A stretch of 64,000 bases of DNA from Trichomonas vaginalis G3 (taxonomy: Eukaryota; Parabasalia; Trichomonadida; Trichomonadidae), in assembly GCF_026262505.1 (NCBI RefSeq), contig NC_067205.1, positions 10,912,001 to 10,976,000 of the forward strand, written 5' to 3'. Below, one piece after another: positions 43,743 to 53,822 of this stretch. The first letter of the stretch is position 1. Each line of letters opens with the position of its first letter. Under the pieces are notes generated by a model that was not told where the DNA came from, searched no databases, and saw only the letters and a program-made list of their open reading frames with translations. The position numbers and the translations under genes are program-made.

Positions 43743-44417
43743 CTCGCGATTCTCAAAAATTGAAAGAGAAATCAGTCAAAAATCAAATAAATCTCATTTT
43801 CATTCTGCAGATAGTATATATCAAGATTCTTATTCTACAATTTACAAGGAGTATTCAAATTTTGAACTCACTCCTCTGAATATTCATCATTGATTATTGA
43901 CATTTTTACAACTCGGCTTATAGCCGAACCAGCAAAAGAAAATGTTCTGAAGGAGTACAGCAACACATCAAGGTTTAAATAAATGTTAAATCTAAATTTA
44001 ACAAGTTTTCTTGTATTGTATTCCATGTTAAACTTTCTTCTAGAGATAACCAAAAGTATAACTATCAGAACACATGACTCAGACTGCTTGATATAGGAAA
44101 ATAATTAATCTATGTCTTAATATCATTTATGTTTATGAATTTGTTCACTTTGTTTAAAGAGAATGAAGGAGAATATCTTAAACTTGCATGTGTTAATAAC
44201 ATTGTACTATATCATACCTCATAATAAGATAGACAACAGAATGATTCCCTATATGAAATTCGTTTTCTATGTATTCGGGCTGAAACTACTAGGATATCCG
44301 GTAGTCCATAAAGGAACAATATGTATTTGGTCTGAAAAGATAGTCTGAATATAAAATGTGTAAATTCCTCAATAAATTTTCTGATGATTATTTTGTAAAG
44401 CTATTACACTGTTACAT
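43743..44417. other. Host intergenic stretch between divergent genes
   Basis: Only short frames (61-64 codons) without recognisable domains. No RNA or repeat is seen. Confidence 0.5.
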
Positions 44418-45263
44418 ATGGAAAGCGAAGAGGCAAAGATTCCAATATCAATAGCTGATGAGCAAATAGCTATTAAAAACCACGACTATGATCAGGCCGA
44501 AGCTATTTATCAAGCGCGACTTGAAACTGAAAGGCAAGATTTTGATGATGATACAAATAATATATTAGACTCAGTGGACCAGGCCAAAATTATGAATTCA
44601 TCAAAGTGCATACAAGAAATGGAAAAATCAACCAGAAATCTCGAAAATGGACGCGATATTTTAACGTCAAGTTTAGCCGAAGAACTTGAAAAGCTCGCAG
44701 GCAAACAAAAAGAAGAACTCGAAACTCTTAAAAGCAACTGGAGATCAGATCGCGAACAGGCAATAAACAGAGCTGTTGAGAGAGCAGATAATATGATTCT
44801 TTCCTCTCAAGAGCTTGCTGCTGTTCACTGCTATGAAGCTGCAAAAGATCTTTTAGCCCAAGGTACAGAAATTAAAGAAAACCCAACTGCAACGAAAGAA
44901 GTTTCAGAAATTGATGAACATTACCGCCGTTTAACTGATGCTACATTAGCAAGACATCGCACTGATCTTGAAACATTACGCTATCAGTACTCTCTTGATG
45001 CTCTTCTTCTTGATCAAAAATGTGAAGGAGAATGCATTGCATTTTGTAGCAAATGTGATGTTGCAAATTCAAATATCGGACCATCCCTTGCAAATTCGAG
45101 CAGAAGCCCTCATAAACCAGCAACGCTTAACATGGTCAGATTAACTTCTCCAAGATCTGCCCAGAAAAGCTCAAGAAATGCTACGAAAGGATCAAGTATT
45201 TACGATGATGAGTTACCATTCTCTCCACCACGTTCACCAAACCGCATGGCAAACAGAAATTAA
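44418..45263 (+). CDS. Coiled-coil protein with Ser/Pro-rich C-terminus
   Basis: 281 residues starting MESEEAKIPISIADEQIAIK. Helical and charged from ~20 to 215, with coiled-coil character (EEIEKLAG-like stretches such as AEELEKLAGKQKEELETLKS) and a central Ala-rich helix. A small Cys cluster (CEGECIAFCSKC) may bind metal. The tail holds several SPR/SPPRSP sites typical of proline-directed phosphorylation. A cytoskeletal role is likely, but no named family is recognised. It looks whole. Confidence 0.75.
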   Translation: MESEEAKIPISIADEQIAIKNHDYDQAEAIYQARLETERQDFDDDTNNILDSVDQAKIMNSSKCIQEMEKSTRNLENGRDILTSSLAEELEKLAGKQKEELETLKSNWRSDREQAINRAVERADNMILSSQELAAVHCYEAAKDLLAQGTEIKENPTATKEVSEIDEHYRRLTDATLARHRTDLETLRYQYSLDALLLDQKCEGECIAFCSKCDVANSNIGPSLANSSRSPHKPATLNMVRLTSPRSAQKSSRNATKGSSIYDDELPFSPPRSPNRMANRN

Positions 45264-45576
45264 TATTTCATCTTTTTTATCTTAGTATTGATATTCATAA
45301 AATATTACAACTATTTGTATGCTTATCCTACTTTCTTTTTTTTTTTAATATTAAATTTTCGATAAGATATCGTTTCATCTCTGCTTCTAACTTTGATGTA
45401 TTTTAATTGTCTGACCCTAAGTAATTCAATAGAGTCTGGAAATAGTAAAAAAAAGTAGAAATTTGAAATTGACATTTTAATAAACAAAGAATAAAACAAC
45501 AAGGTAAATATATAGCATGCATTCAAGATTGTTTGAAAAACACCCTTGAACGAACGCATAAGATAAGGAAATTCTT
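45264..45576. other. Host intergenic stretch
   Basis: AT-rich, with a T run near 45340. Nothing else is seen. Confidence 0.4.
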
Positions 45577-45927
45577 CTAAATAAACTTAACTTTCCTGTA
45601 TCCTTGTAATTTAGCTCTGTGGAGTGATGGTACGAACTCATTGTCGTTCTTAATTCGAATTTCGGTATCTGGTGAAAATGAAAATTCGCCATTAAATCTT
45701 GGTGATCGATTATCTAAAGATGGACTGTAGTAGTTTAATGCATCACTATGCATGTTAATGTTTGAGTTTAATTCTGTGGAAGAGAAGGAAACTGCATATC
45801 CACCGGTATCTCTTGCAGGAAAAGAGCAAATAATGTAGTTATTCTGATGAATTGAATCATTACTTCCATTATAAGAGCATACTTCATTATCATTGTAAAA
45901 ACTGAAGTTATTATTTCCGGCAAGCAT
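45577..45927 (-). CDS. Small hypothetical protein (116 residues)
   Basis: Starts MLAGNNNFSFYNDNEVCSYN when read from the ATG at 45927. The frame is open a further 41 residues upstream to an ATG at 46050, but that part is a hydrophobic stretch that may not be translated. The end (SPRFNGEFSFSPDTEIRIKN, LHRAKLQGYRKVKFI) has normal protein composition. No domain and no clear initiator are found. It could be spurious. Confidence 0.4.
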   Translation of the reverse strand: MLAGNNNFSFYNDNEVCSYNGSNDSIHQNNYIICSFPARDTGGYAVSFSSTELNSNINMHSDALNYYSPSLDNRSPRFNGEFSFSPDTEIRIKNDNEFVPSLHRAKLQGYRKVKFI

Positions 45928-47022
45928 GAGAATTATTAATTCTAATGTTTCTTCACAAAAAAATTGTGAGTGTATACAATATTTTAATATGAAATATAAG
46001 CATATCAACATGAAATAAATATGATTTAACAAGTGAGGTGAAAACATCATTGTTTTTCATCGTTTTGTTTGGAAATTTGCCAATAATTGATATATTTCAT
46101 ATTGTATCACATCAAAGGATATTTTTATCTTTGGAGAAACTTATCAGTGAAAAAAATACGTTGAATTTTTGAGAACTTTTATGATTCATAATTATAATGG
46201 GCTCAAAGATGTTCAAAAGTAATAGTTCTGTATCCAGTTTGTTCCACTAATGTAACTGAGAGCTTTCGGACGATTGATTAATTGAAAAAATTAATTCATA
46301 AAAATATTTTGATAGTTATCTCAAGAATTTAAGGATAAAAATATTATTTTCTGGAAAATATAATACAGATACCGTTTTAAAATCCATTAATCGAGCTTAT
46401 TCATGGAGAAAAATGTAATTTATTTTGAAAATATTCCAAAAAAAATTCAAATTTCAAAAAATGATAATGAAAACACAGAAAGTACCATTGCAAATTTAGA
46501 AAATGAAAAAAATTTGGAGAACCAAGTCTCTTTATTCCTGCTTACATGCTTCATATGACATAGAATTTCCTTAAATGGGCAGAATTTTGTTGGAATTGAT
46601 TTCTTATTTTCACAACTACGATTTCAAGCTAGATAACTTATAGATATTTTATATATAGACGAGTTATTAAGAAGATTTAACTCATTTTTAATACCTGATA
46701 AAGAATATTTCAATATTATTTTGTTATATGTACTAAATAAGCTTTTAATATTACTGTTTTCATTAATCCATTCCACATAAATGAAAAATTCTCCATAATG
46801 ATCATGGATATACTGTTCAGTAGAACAAACATTCTGATCATGGACAAATATTTTTTGTCTTCGGGGGAACATTAAATCCATATTTCATTAAGTATCCAAT
46901 ATGTTGTCTATAACTAGAACGAAATTCTGCCCTACGACTAAAAAAATCTCACCTTTTGTTGATGAAATATTTTTTCTGAGACTGTTGAATTTTAAAATTT
47001 TCTATCGTCCAATCATTTTTAT
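45928..47022. other. Host intergenic stretch
   Basis: AT-rich. A minus frame of 85 codons at 46624-46881 has no recognisable domain and no initiator. Nothing else is supported until the initiator at 47013. Confidence 0.45.
47013..47018 (+). promoter_or_regulatory. Trichomonad initiator (TCATTT)
   Basis: Matches the initiator consensus; the ATG follows at 47023. Confidence 0.6.
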
Positions 47023-48063
47023 ATGGCTGAACCTGAATTTATCTGGGTATTCTCATCTGATTTTGAAGAAGATGATGACTTAGATATGATAGATGATATA
47101 TTATACGATGTTGAAGAATCGTATGATATCTCACAGTGCGATGAATCAAAAATGATTTCATTTCTCAGAAAGCATAACTATGACATTGATTTACTAATCG
47201 ATGCCGGATTAAATGGAGAATTTGGTGAATTTGTTTCATTAAATGAAGATTATGAGGCCGAAATTTCTTCTAATGGCAAAGTTAGAGTTAAAAAGGTTTC
47301 ATTAACACAAAACAAACAACCAGTAAAGACATCAGCAAAAGCATCCAAGAAACGTCCTAACAAACAGTCTGAAGCTCCAAATTTGGAGCCAATACAACTT
47401 ACATTTTTCGGAACTCAAGATTCTGATGCAACTGCATTAATTAACAGAGTTTTCGGTGGCAAGGGGTCTTTCAGTATCAGAAATAGAGAATTTAAATACG
47501 ATCTTATTGAAAATAACGAAGAATATATTCCTACTGTCGCAAATCCAGTTTTCGTATTTAATGCCATCAATAATTCATTGAGATCAGATCTTATGTCCAT
47601 ACCACAAACTCTTATTCCTCCAAATCAAGTAGTTGATCCAGACAAATCCAAACCAAATCAAGAAGTTGATCCAAACAATTCTGACTTAAATCAAGAAGTT
47701 GATCCAGACAAATCCGAATTAAATCAAGAAGTTGATCCAGACAAATCCGAATTAAATCAAGAAGTTGATCCAAACAATTCTGACTTAAATCAAGAAGAGG
47801 ACAAAGCAAATGAATACCCTAAGCCAGTTTATAAAAAGGCAATTTACATTGTTCTCAACAAATTCGATTTAGTTCCAAAAGATCAGATGGAAAAGTTATT
47901 CAATACAACAAGCGCCAGAATTAGAGATATAATGAAATGCAATAACCTTCGTAATTTCCATATTATTCCAATTTCTACCGCAAAGGACACTAATATCTTC
48001 ACAAAAGGATATACATTCTACCAAGGTGACCAATTTTCAAAATTACTTAACTTCTCGCTCTAA
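47023..48063 (+). CDS. Hbs1-like protein with decayed GTPase domain and 11-residue repeats
   Basis: 346 residues starting MAEPEFIWVFSSDFEEDDDL. Residues ~10-65 resemble the N-terminal domain of Hbs1 (acidic/Tyr-rich, then SFLRKHNYDIDLLIDAGL, compare the YNYDVEKAI...L pattern). Later parts recall translational GTPases: IYIVLNKFDLVPKD fits G4 (NKxD) and FHIIPISTAKDTNIF fits G5. The expected P-loop place reads LTFFGTQDSDATALINRVFG, with no GK[ST]. Between lie five copies of NQEVDPDKSEL (11 residues, 33 bp). Domains II/III are absent. It is probably a non-hydrolysing relative, not ordinary Hbs1. TAAA overlaps the stop. Confidence 0.65.
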   Translation: MAEPEFIWVFSSDFEEDDDLDMIDDILYDVEESYDISQCDESKMISFLRKHNYDIDLLIDAGLNGEFGEFVSLNEDYEAEISSNGKVRVKKVSLTQNKQPVKTSAKASKKRPNKQSEAPNLEPIQLTFFGTQDSDATALINRVFGGKGSFSIRNREFKYDLIENNEEYIPTVANPVFVFNAINNSLRSDLMSIPQTLIPPNQVVDPDKSKPNQEVDPNNSDLNQEVDPDKSELNQEVDPDKSELNQEVDPNNSDLNQEEDKANEYPKPVYKKAIYIVLNKFDLVPKDQMEKLFNTTSARIRDIMKCNNLRNFHIIPISTAKDTNIFTKGYTFYQGDQFSKLLNFSL

Positions 48064-48130
48064 ATAAACCATTTGTTTTTGTTATTTTGATTGATTTTTT
48101 TCTCATCCTTTTCGAAAAAAAGTGACAATT

Positions 48131-48135
48131 TCATA
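48131..48135 (+). promoter_or_regulatory. Trichomonad initiator (TCATA)
   Basis: Fits TCA(C/T)(T/A) and abuts the ATG at 48136, implying a leader of only about three bases. Confidence 0.55.
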
Positions 48136-48426
48136 ATGTTTCAATCTAAAGAAAATTGCGTAGTTCTTGTTAAAGGATTATCATTTAATGTAAGAGCTTC
48201 ACACGCGAATGAAATATTTAAGAATTATGGCCACGTTAACAGCGTTGAAGTAGCCTATGTCAAAGGCCATTCAACTGGCTGGGCATACGTCCATTTTTCT
48301 ACTCCTGAAGAAGCCCAAAAAGCTATAGATAGGATGGATGGTGGCTGCATTGATGGATGCACCATTTCTGTAACTTTAATTAATCCAACCATGCCAATTG
48401 AGGCATATTACCACATGTGCAACTAA
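48136..48426 (+). CDS. RNPS1-like single-RRM protein
   Basis: 96 residues starting MFQSKENCVVLVKGLSFNVR. One RRM fills almost the whole protein: RNP2 VVLVKGLSF, RNP1 GWAYVHFS. The stretch HANEIFKNYGHVNSVEV and the end MDGGCIDGCTISVT match the RNPS1 RRM (EIF..YG and MDGGQIDG) closely. RNPS1 belongs to the ASAP/PSAP and exon-junction complexes and affects splicing and decay. The RS domain of animal RNPS1 is missing, as expected for a minimal protist version. The start is chosen from the adjacent initiator; an open frame runs further upstream without an ATG. Confidence 0.75.
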   Translation: MFQSKENCVVLVKGLSFNVRASHANEIFKNYGHVNSVEVAYVKGHSTGWAYVHFSTPEEAQKAIDRMDGGCIDGCTISVTLINPTMPIEAYYHMCN

Positions 48427-48959
<533 letters not shown>

Positions 48960-48993
48960 TAGTGGGGCTTCCAGGCACTTCGTGCCTTCTAGC
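48960..48993. other. GC-rich hairpin at the left edge of the second element
   Basis: GGGCT..AGGCAC pairs with GTGCCT..AGCCC around a small loop, directly after the A run. It is the first of several GC-rich palindromes in this element. Confidence 0.6.
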
Positions 48994-49014
48994 CCTGAAG
49001 ATGTTTAGTATAAA

Positions 49015-49110
49015 TGAAGTCTTAGAGGACAAACATGACTATGAGTTTTGATATGACAAGATAGAATATGAGAGAGGTCCTATAAACCGGAGAAAGTGTT
49101 ATATAAACAT
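49015..49110 (+). pseudogene. Fragment of a D12 methylase gene
   Basis: Closely matches the end of the methylase gene at about 50838-50930 (shared TAGAGGACA, AGATAGAATATGAGAGAGG, GTCCTATAAAC). It is a stray partial duplicate and a fossil. Confidence 0.75.
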
Positions 49111-49154
49111 CTGTCATATTACTCAGAATATTATACAGAATTCAATAAAAATAT

Positions 49155-50105
49155 ATTTTAGGTGAAGAGGTGAGATTTCACCTGTTTTTTCACCTCATTT
49201 TTCACCTCTTGAATTTTCATGAATTTCATCGTAAAGACTTTGTCAAGATTTCATCGTAAAGACTTTGTCAAGACTTCTTCGTAAATGTTTTGTCAAGACT
49301 TCTTCTTCGTAAATGTTTTGTCAAGACTTCTTCTTCGTAAATGTTTTGTCAAGACTTCTTCTTCGTAAATGTTTTGTCAAGACTTCTTCGTAAATGTTTT
49401 GTCAAGACTTCTTCTTCGTAAATGTTTTGTCAAGACTTCTTCTTCGTAAATTTACACCAAAAATATATTTTAGGTGAAGAGGTGAGATTTCACCTGTTTT
49501 TTCACCTCATTTCTCACCTCTTGAATTTTCATGAAATTTACACCAAAAATAATGTTTAGGTGAAGAGGTGAGATTTCACCTGTTTTTTCACCTAATTTTT
49601 CACCCTCTTGAATTTTCATGAAATTTACACCAAAAATATACTACTAGGGTCATTTACGAAGAAATCTCAACAAAGTCTTTACGATGAATCTTGACAAAGT
49701 CTTTACGAAGAAATCTCAACAAAGTCTTTACGAAGAAATCTCAACAAAACATAGACAAGAAAGTTCATGAGAAATTAGATGAAGAAGTCTTAACAAAGTC
49801 TTTACGAAGAAATTCATGAAAATTCAAGAGGTGAGAAATGAGGTGAAAAAAGAGGTGAAATCTCACCTCTTCACCTAAAATATATTTTTGGGTCATTTTA
49901 CGAAGAAATCTCAACAAAGTCTTTACGATGAAATCTTGACAAAACATAGACAAGAAAGTTCATGAGAAATTAGATGAAGAAGTCTTAACAAAGTCTTTAC
50001 GAAGAAATTCATGAAAATTCAAGAGGTGAGAAATGAGGTGAAAAAAGAGGTGAAATCTCACCTCTTCACCTAAAATATATTTTTGGGTCATTTACACTCA
50101 TTTAC
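49155..50105. repeat. Imperfect inverted repeat region with two interleaved repeat families
   Basis: Left half (49155-49630): three copies of the GGTGA hairpin repeat (near 49160, 49472, 49558) and about eight direct copies of a ~25-27-bp unit (CTTCGTAAATGTTTTGTCAA). Right half (49660-50105): the same two families in reverse orientation (AAAGTCTTTACGAAGAAAT; hairpin copies near 49817 and 50013). The two halves mirror each other around about 49640. No gene. Confidence 0.85.
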
Positions 50106-50136
50106 GAAGAAAAAACATTTTTATTATATATATAAA

Positions 50137-50957
50137 ATGAATTTTACAAAACCACCGTTACCCTTCTTTGGAAATAAGAGTAGATGTAAAGATATTCTAT
50201 TGAGAGAACTTAAGAAACTACCGAATGGTCTAACATTTGTAGATTTGTTCGGTGGAAGTTTCTATATATCTCATTTGTGCCATACTGTATTTCCTGACTC
50301 AAAGATTATATGCAATGACTTCGACAACTATATGAACCGTCTCAAACATATACCAGACACAAACAACATATTGAAAGAGTTAAAAGAAAAAATACCTATA
50401 GGTAAGATGGAACGTATACCATTAGATAAGAAAAAATACTGTCAGAGAGGTTTTGAAAAAAGCAGAGTATATTGACTGGGATAGTATATCTTCTAGACTA
50501 TTGTATAGTGGTTCTATAAGAGTTCATGACATTGAAACACTTATGTCAAAAGTTTTATATCTTAACTATACAAATGTTTTCAAAGAGAACATAGAAAAAT
50601 ATTATTGAGGGTATAGAGTTTGTGAGATGTTCATTGTGACAGAGTTGTATGAAAATATAAAGACAAGGAAAATGTTTTCTTTATAGTGGACCCGCCGTTC
50701 TATAACACATGGATTTTCAATACCAAGTTAGACTGGACTTTGAGAGACTCTTTAGAAACTTTAGACGTTTTACATAACCATCCATGCTTTTACTTTACAT
50801 CGATAAAAGTGGTTTGGAAAGTGTCATGAGATGGTTAGAGGACATACATGACTATGAGTTTAGATACGATAAGATAGAATATGAGAGAGGTCCTATAAAC
50901 TGGAGAAAGTGTCATAACAAAGAAATTTTACTAGTAAGTAAATGTGGTTTGAAATAG
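50137..50957 (+). pseudogene. D12-class DNA adenine (N6) methyltransferase, broken
   Basis: Starts MNFTKPPLPFFGNKSRCKDI. Motifs of the D12/Dam family are visible in order: PFFGNKSR (AdoMet region), FVDLFGGS (F-x-G-x-G-like motif), SKIICNDFDN, then the catalytic VDPPFYNT (DPPY-type) and the C-terminal region ending EILLVSKCGLK. It would methylate adenine in DNA. Adenine methylases related to Maverick genes have been described in Trichomonas vaginalis. It is broken (about two or three breaks). The leader is TTTTTATTATATATATAAA. Confidence 0.8.
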
Positions 50958-51091
50958 GACTACTTGTTTTAGGTTTTTTCCATTGTGTTCATTTACTTTA
51001 TTTGACGTGGCAGAAAGATATAGAGAATATGAAGATGAACCAATGCCTGCAAATGTTCAGTATATGTACTCGTAAGAGATATTTTATCTAA
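50942..51091 (+). CDS. Possible small membrane protein overlapping the methylase end
   Basis: 49 codons starting MWFEIGLLVLGFFHCVHLLY, a single hydrophobic helix followed by a charged tail. The ATG overlaps the last codons of the methylase. It may be broken. Support is composition only. Confidence 0.35.
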   Translation: MWFEIGLLVLGFFHCVHLLYLTWQKDIENMKMNQCLQMFSICTRKRYFI

Positions 51092-51097
51092 TATTAA

Positions 51098-51460
51098 ATG
51101 GACGCACAGAACTTAGCGAATGCACAGCAACCTGGACAACCAAACCCAGAGAATATTCCAAATGAAGTTAGAATACAAACTGCAATGGCAAACTATGGTC
51201 AAGTGCCAACAGATGTACAAATGCAAACTGCCATGTCAAATGACGCTGCGTTAGGTTTGCCACCATGGTATGCAAATATGAGATGGAAAGAGTTTTATAC
51301 AAACCCTGAAGTGGGATATAAACAACTTTATGCAGATGACGCGAACACAGGAGTTGACCCAGAATATGTTTTCTACCAGAGGAGAAACAGAATGTATGAG
51401 CTCCAGTTAAAGAATGCTATGGAACTCAACAGGAAACGTAAGAGACTAGGCGGACATTAG
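51098..51460 (+). CDS. Unknown small protein of the second element (120 residues)
   Basis: Starts MDAQNLANAQQPGQPNPENI. The N-terminal half is Gln/Asn/Pro-rich with a duplicated VRIQTAMANYG / VQMQTAMSNDA segment; the C-terminal half is Trp/Tyr-rich, then basic (NRMYELQLKNAMELNRKRKR). Leader GAGATATTTTATCTAATATT. It sits among structural-type genes and may be a minor virion protein; no family is recognised. It looks whole. Confidence 0.6.
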   Translation: MDAQNLANAQQPGQPNPENIPNEVRIQTAMANYGQVPTDVQMQTAMSNDAALGLPPWYANMRWKEFYTNPEVGYKQLYADDANTGVDPEYVFYQRRNRMYELQLKNAMELNRKRKRLGGH

Positions 51461-51478
51461 ATTTTTACATATAGTAAA

Positions 51479-51720
51479 ATGGGTTTCTTCAGTAGTATTG
51501 GAAACTTCTTTCGAAATGTTGGAAGAGGTATATGGAATGGAATAAAACCGTAGGAAGAGGAATTTGGAACGGAGTCAAAAATATTGGTAAAAGGGTAGGT
51601 CAGTTTGTTGGTATTATACCTAAAGACCCTGAACCAGAAGAACAAGCTCCTGTTATACAACAGCCTGAACCTGCACCACAGTCAAGTTGGCAACCAAATC
51701 CAACACCTCAACCGTATTAA
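51479..51720 (+). pseudogene. Small amphipathic virion-type gene, broken
   Basis: Begins MGFFSSIGNFFRNVGRGIWN, an amphipathic helix rich in Phe and Gly, and ends in a Pro/Gln-rich tail (EEQAPVIQQPEPAPQSSWQP). The style resembles the MAAGFFKKLWD proteins of the first element and membrane-active or core proteins of related viruses. About one break. Confidence 0.5.
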
Positions 51721-51732
51721 AAAGTTATATTT

Positions 51733-52571
51733 TTACCGTTCGATAGTAGTTGTATATGAAACTAAGTTCTAAGTAAAACGCGTGTATAATGGAATTATTC
51801 TCTTTCTTCCATCTGTAGTAAACCATACTTGAAAGTCTGAAATACTTCCACTCGGTGGTTCATATAGCTTTGTAGGTTTTTCGTAAAAGTCATTTGCCAA
51901 GCATAAAAAAGAGTTTTGGGCGCCAGAAAATGAAGCATGAACTATAATAGCATCTGAGTCAAAACATTTTCATATGTTCCATTAGGGTTTTCGACTTCAT
52001 AAAAGTCTTGGGTGTACTGGATATTCTGCAGGCTGATTTAACATCCTCAGAAACCTATACCATGCCAAGTTGTTATATTTTGTAGAAATATAAACGTCTT
52101 CTCCAAGGTCTTCTATTCTATTGATTTTAACAGTTGCATTTTTCCTGTCATATATATATCGAGATGGTACTCTCCTTCGTCAATGTTGTACTGTTTTGCA
52201 TATTCGAGATAGATATCGTTTATTTTTTCTTGAAAAGCTTGAAGAGTTGTTTCTAAGTTTACAAGCAAATTCACTTGTAAAAGTTTTCCCTGTTCAAATT
52301 TCTCATACGTACGTTTTTCTTTGTTATAGTATCGAACTTCAAAAGCGACCGTAAATGGGAAACCATGTATGGCTTCTGAAATGAACTTCATTCTACGAAA
52401 GCCAATAGCTTTTGTGACGGATGGGTCTCTTAACCATCTAAGTGGGTAGTCAAAACGATAGCCTTCATGCTTTACGGTCTCTGTCTCAAACTTTTGACCG
52501 ACATTAGTAAAAAGTTCATCTAATGGTTTAGTTGTAGCAACTCTTGAATTTTCTTTTTCTATTGAAAGCAT
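51733..52571 (-). pseudogene. Minor virion-type protein, paralogue of 56642-57502, broken
   Basis: Starts MLSIEKENSRVATTKPLDEL. It shares TKPLD..FTN, YRFD[YF]P[LI]RWL and AIGFRR with the plus-strand gene at 56642-57502, and in its last third DFQVWFTTDG and LELSFIYNY. Beta-rich; no named family. Having two divergent copies in one element suggests subfunctions in the particle (for example penton- or spike-type), which is inference. A few breaks. Confidence 0.55.
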
Positions 52572-52589
52572 ATTTTATCTAGAATAAAA

Positions 52590-53822
52590 ATGTCGAAAGA
52601 AACAGCGTCTATGAGAGAAATACAACACAACCGACAACTCATTTTGCAAGCTCTAAATAAGAACACAACAAACTTTTCAAACTATTCTAAGATATCTGAG
52701 TCATTGAAAGAAGGAAACTTAAAACTGACGATAAACCCAATGACAGATGAGTTTCTGTTTCAAGACAGTAAGAACCATACTGTCTGTGTAAATCCAACAA
52801 AAGGAACTTTAAACGAGAAACCTATATCTGAACTTCTTTTGAAGGCAGATATTGACAACAAAGCTGACAAAGAGTATGTAGATGCAACAAGAGACTATAT
52901 TCTCGCATGGACAGATAGAACATACCCACAAAAACATCATACACATAACATCTATGACGTAGATGAACTACCAGCAATGTTAGATGACAAAGCAGATAAA
53001 ACATATGTTGACAATAAAATGTCAAGTGAAGTGACAAGAGCTGACAAAGAATATTCTAAAAAGACTCATACACATACCATATCTGATATTACAAACTTAC
53101 AAGAAACCTTAAACAGGAAAAGTGACGTTGGACATACACACGATTTCTTCGCAACTGTTGGTATAGAAAATATTGAAGGAACGGTTGAAGAAACTGGTGG
53201 GGATGTATTAAATTGGAAACCTCCTAACTTTCCACAAGGTTTAACATCGGATGACGACATAACAACGATGAGAAACATTAGATGTAGAGATGTTTATGTC
53301 ATGGAGGATGAAAATAAAGTTAAATTCACTGCTCAAGATTTATATGACAAGAAAGCAGACAAAACAGAGCTTCAAACATTAAAGACAGAAATACTTCAAA
53401 CCATTTACCCAGTTGGTTCTATTTATACGTCAATGAACTCTACCAGACCAGAAGTAGTACTTGGTTTTGGAACTTGGACTCAAATACTCGAAAGTTTTTT
53501 GTATTGTGCACACACTCCAAAGGAAAAAGGTGGAAGCAAAAGGATATCTGTCGACAACTTGCCACCACATAGTCATTCTGGTACAACAAACTTTTCTGGC
53601 GACCATAGCCACTCATTACGAGACCATCCATTATACAACTCAGAATATGAAGCTGGCTATGACGTTTTATCTCCAGATTATAACCATTCAGCAAAAAAGA
53701 CTTTTCGACAAACTGAACCAGGAGGAAACCACCAACATACTTTTACAACAACATCTACAGGACTAGGTAAAAAATACATGCCACCTTACATGACAGTTTG
53801 TGCATGGTATAGAATTGCTTAG
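52590..53822 (+). CDS. Phage-like tail-fibre protein with collar domain
   Basis: 410 residues starting MSKETASMREIQHNRQLILQ, apparently whole. The shaft has a few KADKEYVDATRD / KADKTYVDNKMS repeats like those of the first element, interspersed with His pairs (HHTHNIYDVDELP; KTHTHTISDI). The head is the collar domain: YPVGSIYTSMNSTRPEVVLG, ISVDNLPPHSHSGTTNFSGD, HSHSLRDHPLYNSEY, GGNHQHTFTT, ending MPPYMTVCAWYRIA. His clusters could bind metals as in T4 gp12. Probable receptor-binding fibre. Start codons of this gene and the divergent gene are 18 bp apart. Confidence 0.85.
   Translation: MSKETASMREIQHNRQLILQALNKNTTNFSNYSKISESLKEGNLKLTINPMTDEFLFQDSKNHTVCVNPTKGTLNEKPISELLLKADIDNKADKEYVDATRDYILAWTDRTYPQKHHTHNIYDVDELPAMLDDKADKTYVDNKMSSEVTRADKEYSKKTHTHTISDITNLQETLNRKSDVGHTHDFFATVGIENIEGTVEETGGDVLNWKPPNFPQGLTSDDDITTMRNIRCRDVYVMEDENKVKFTAQDLYDKKADKTELQTLKTEILQTIYPVGSIYTSMNSTRPEVVLGFGTWTQILESFLYCAHTPKEKGGSKRISVDNLPPHSHSGTTNFSGDHSHSLRDHPLYNSEYEAGYDVLSPDYNHSAKKTFRQTEPGGNHQHTFTTTSTGLGKKYMPPYMTVCAWYRIA

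Noticed and set aside
46624-46881. 85-codon minus-strand open frame
   Set aside because: No initiator, no domain and low-complexity AT-rich composition.
49155-50105. CRISPR-like array
   Set aside because: Spacing is irregular, both orientations occur and the spacers are themselves repeated. It is a mirrored satellite region of the element.
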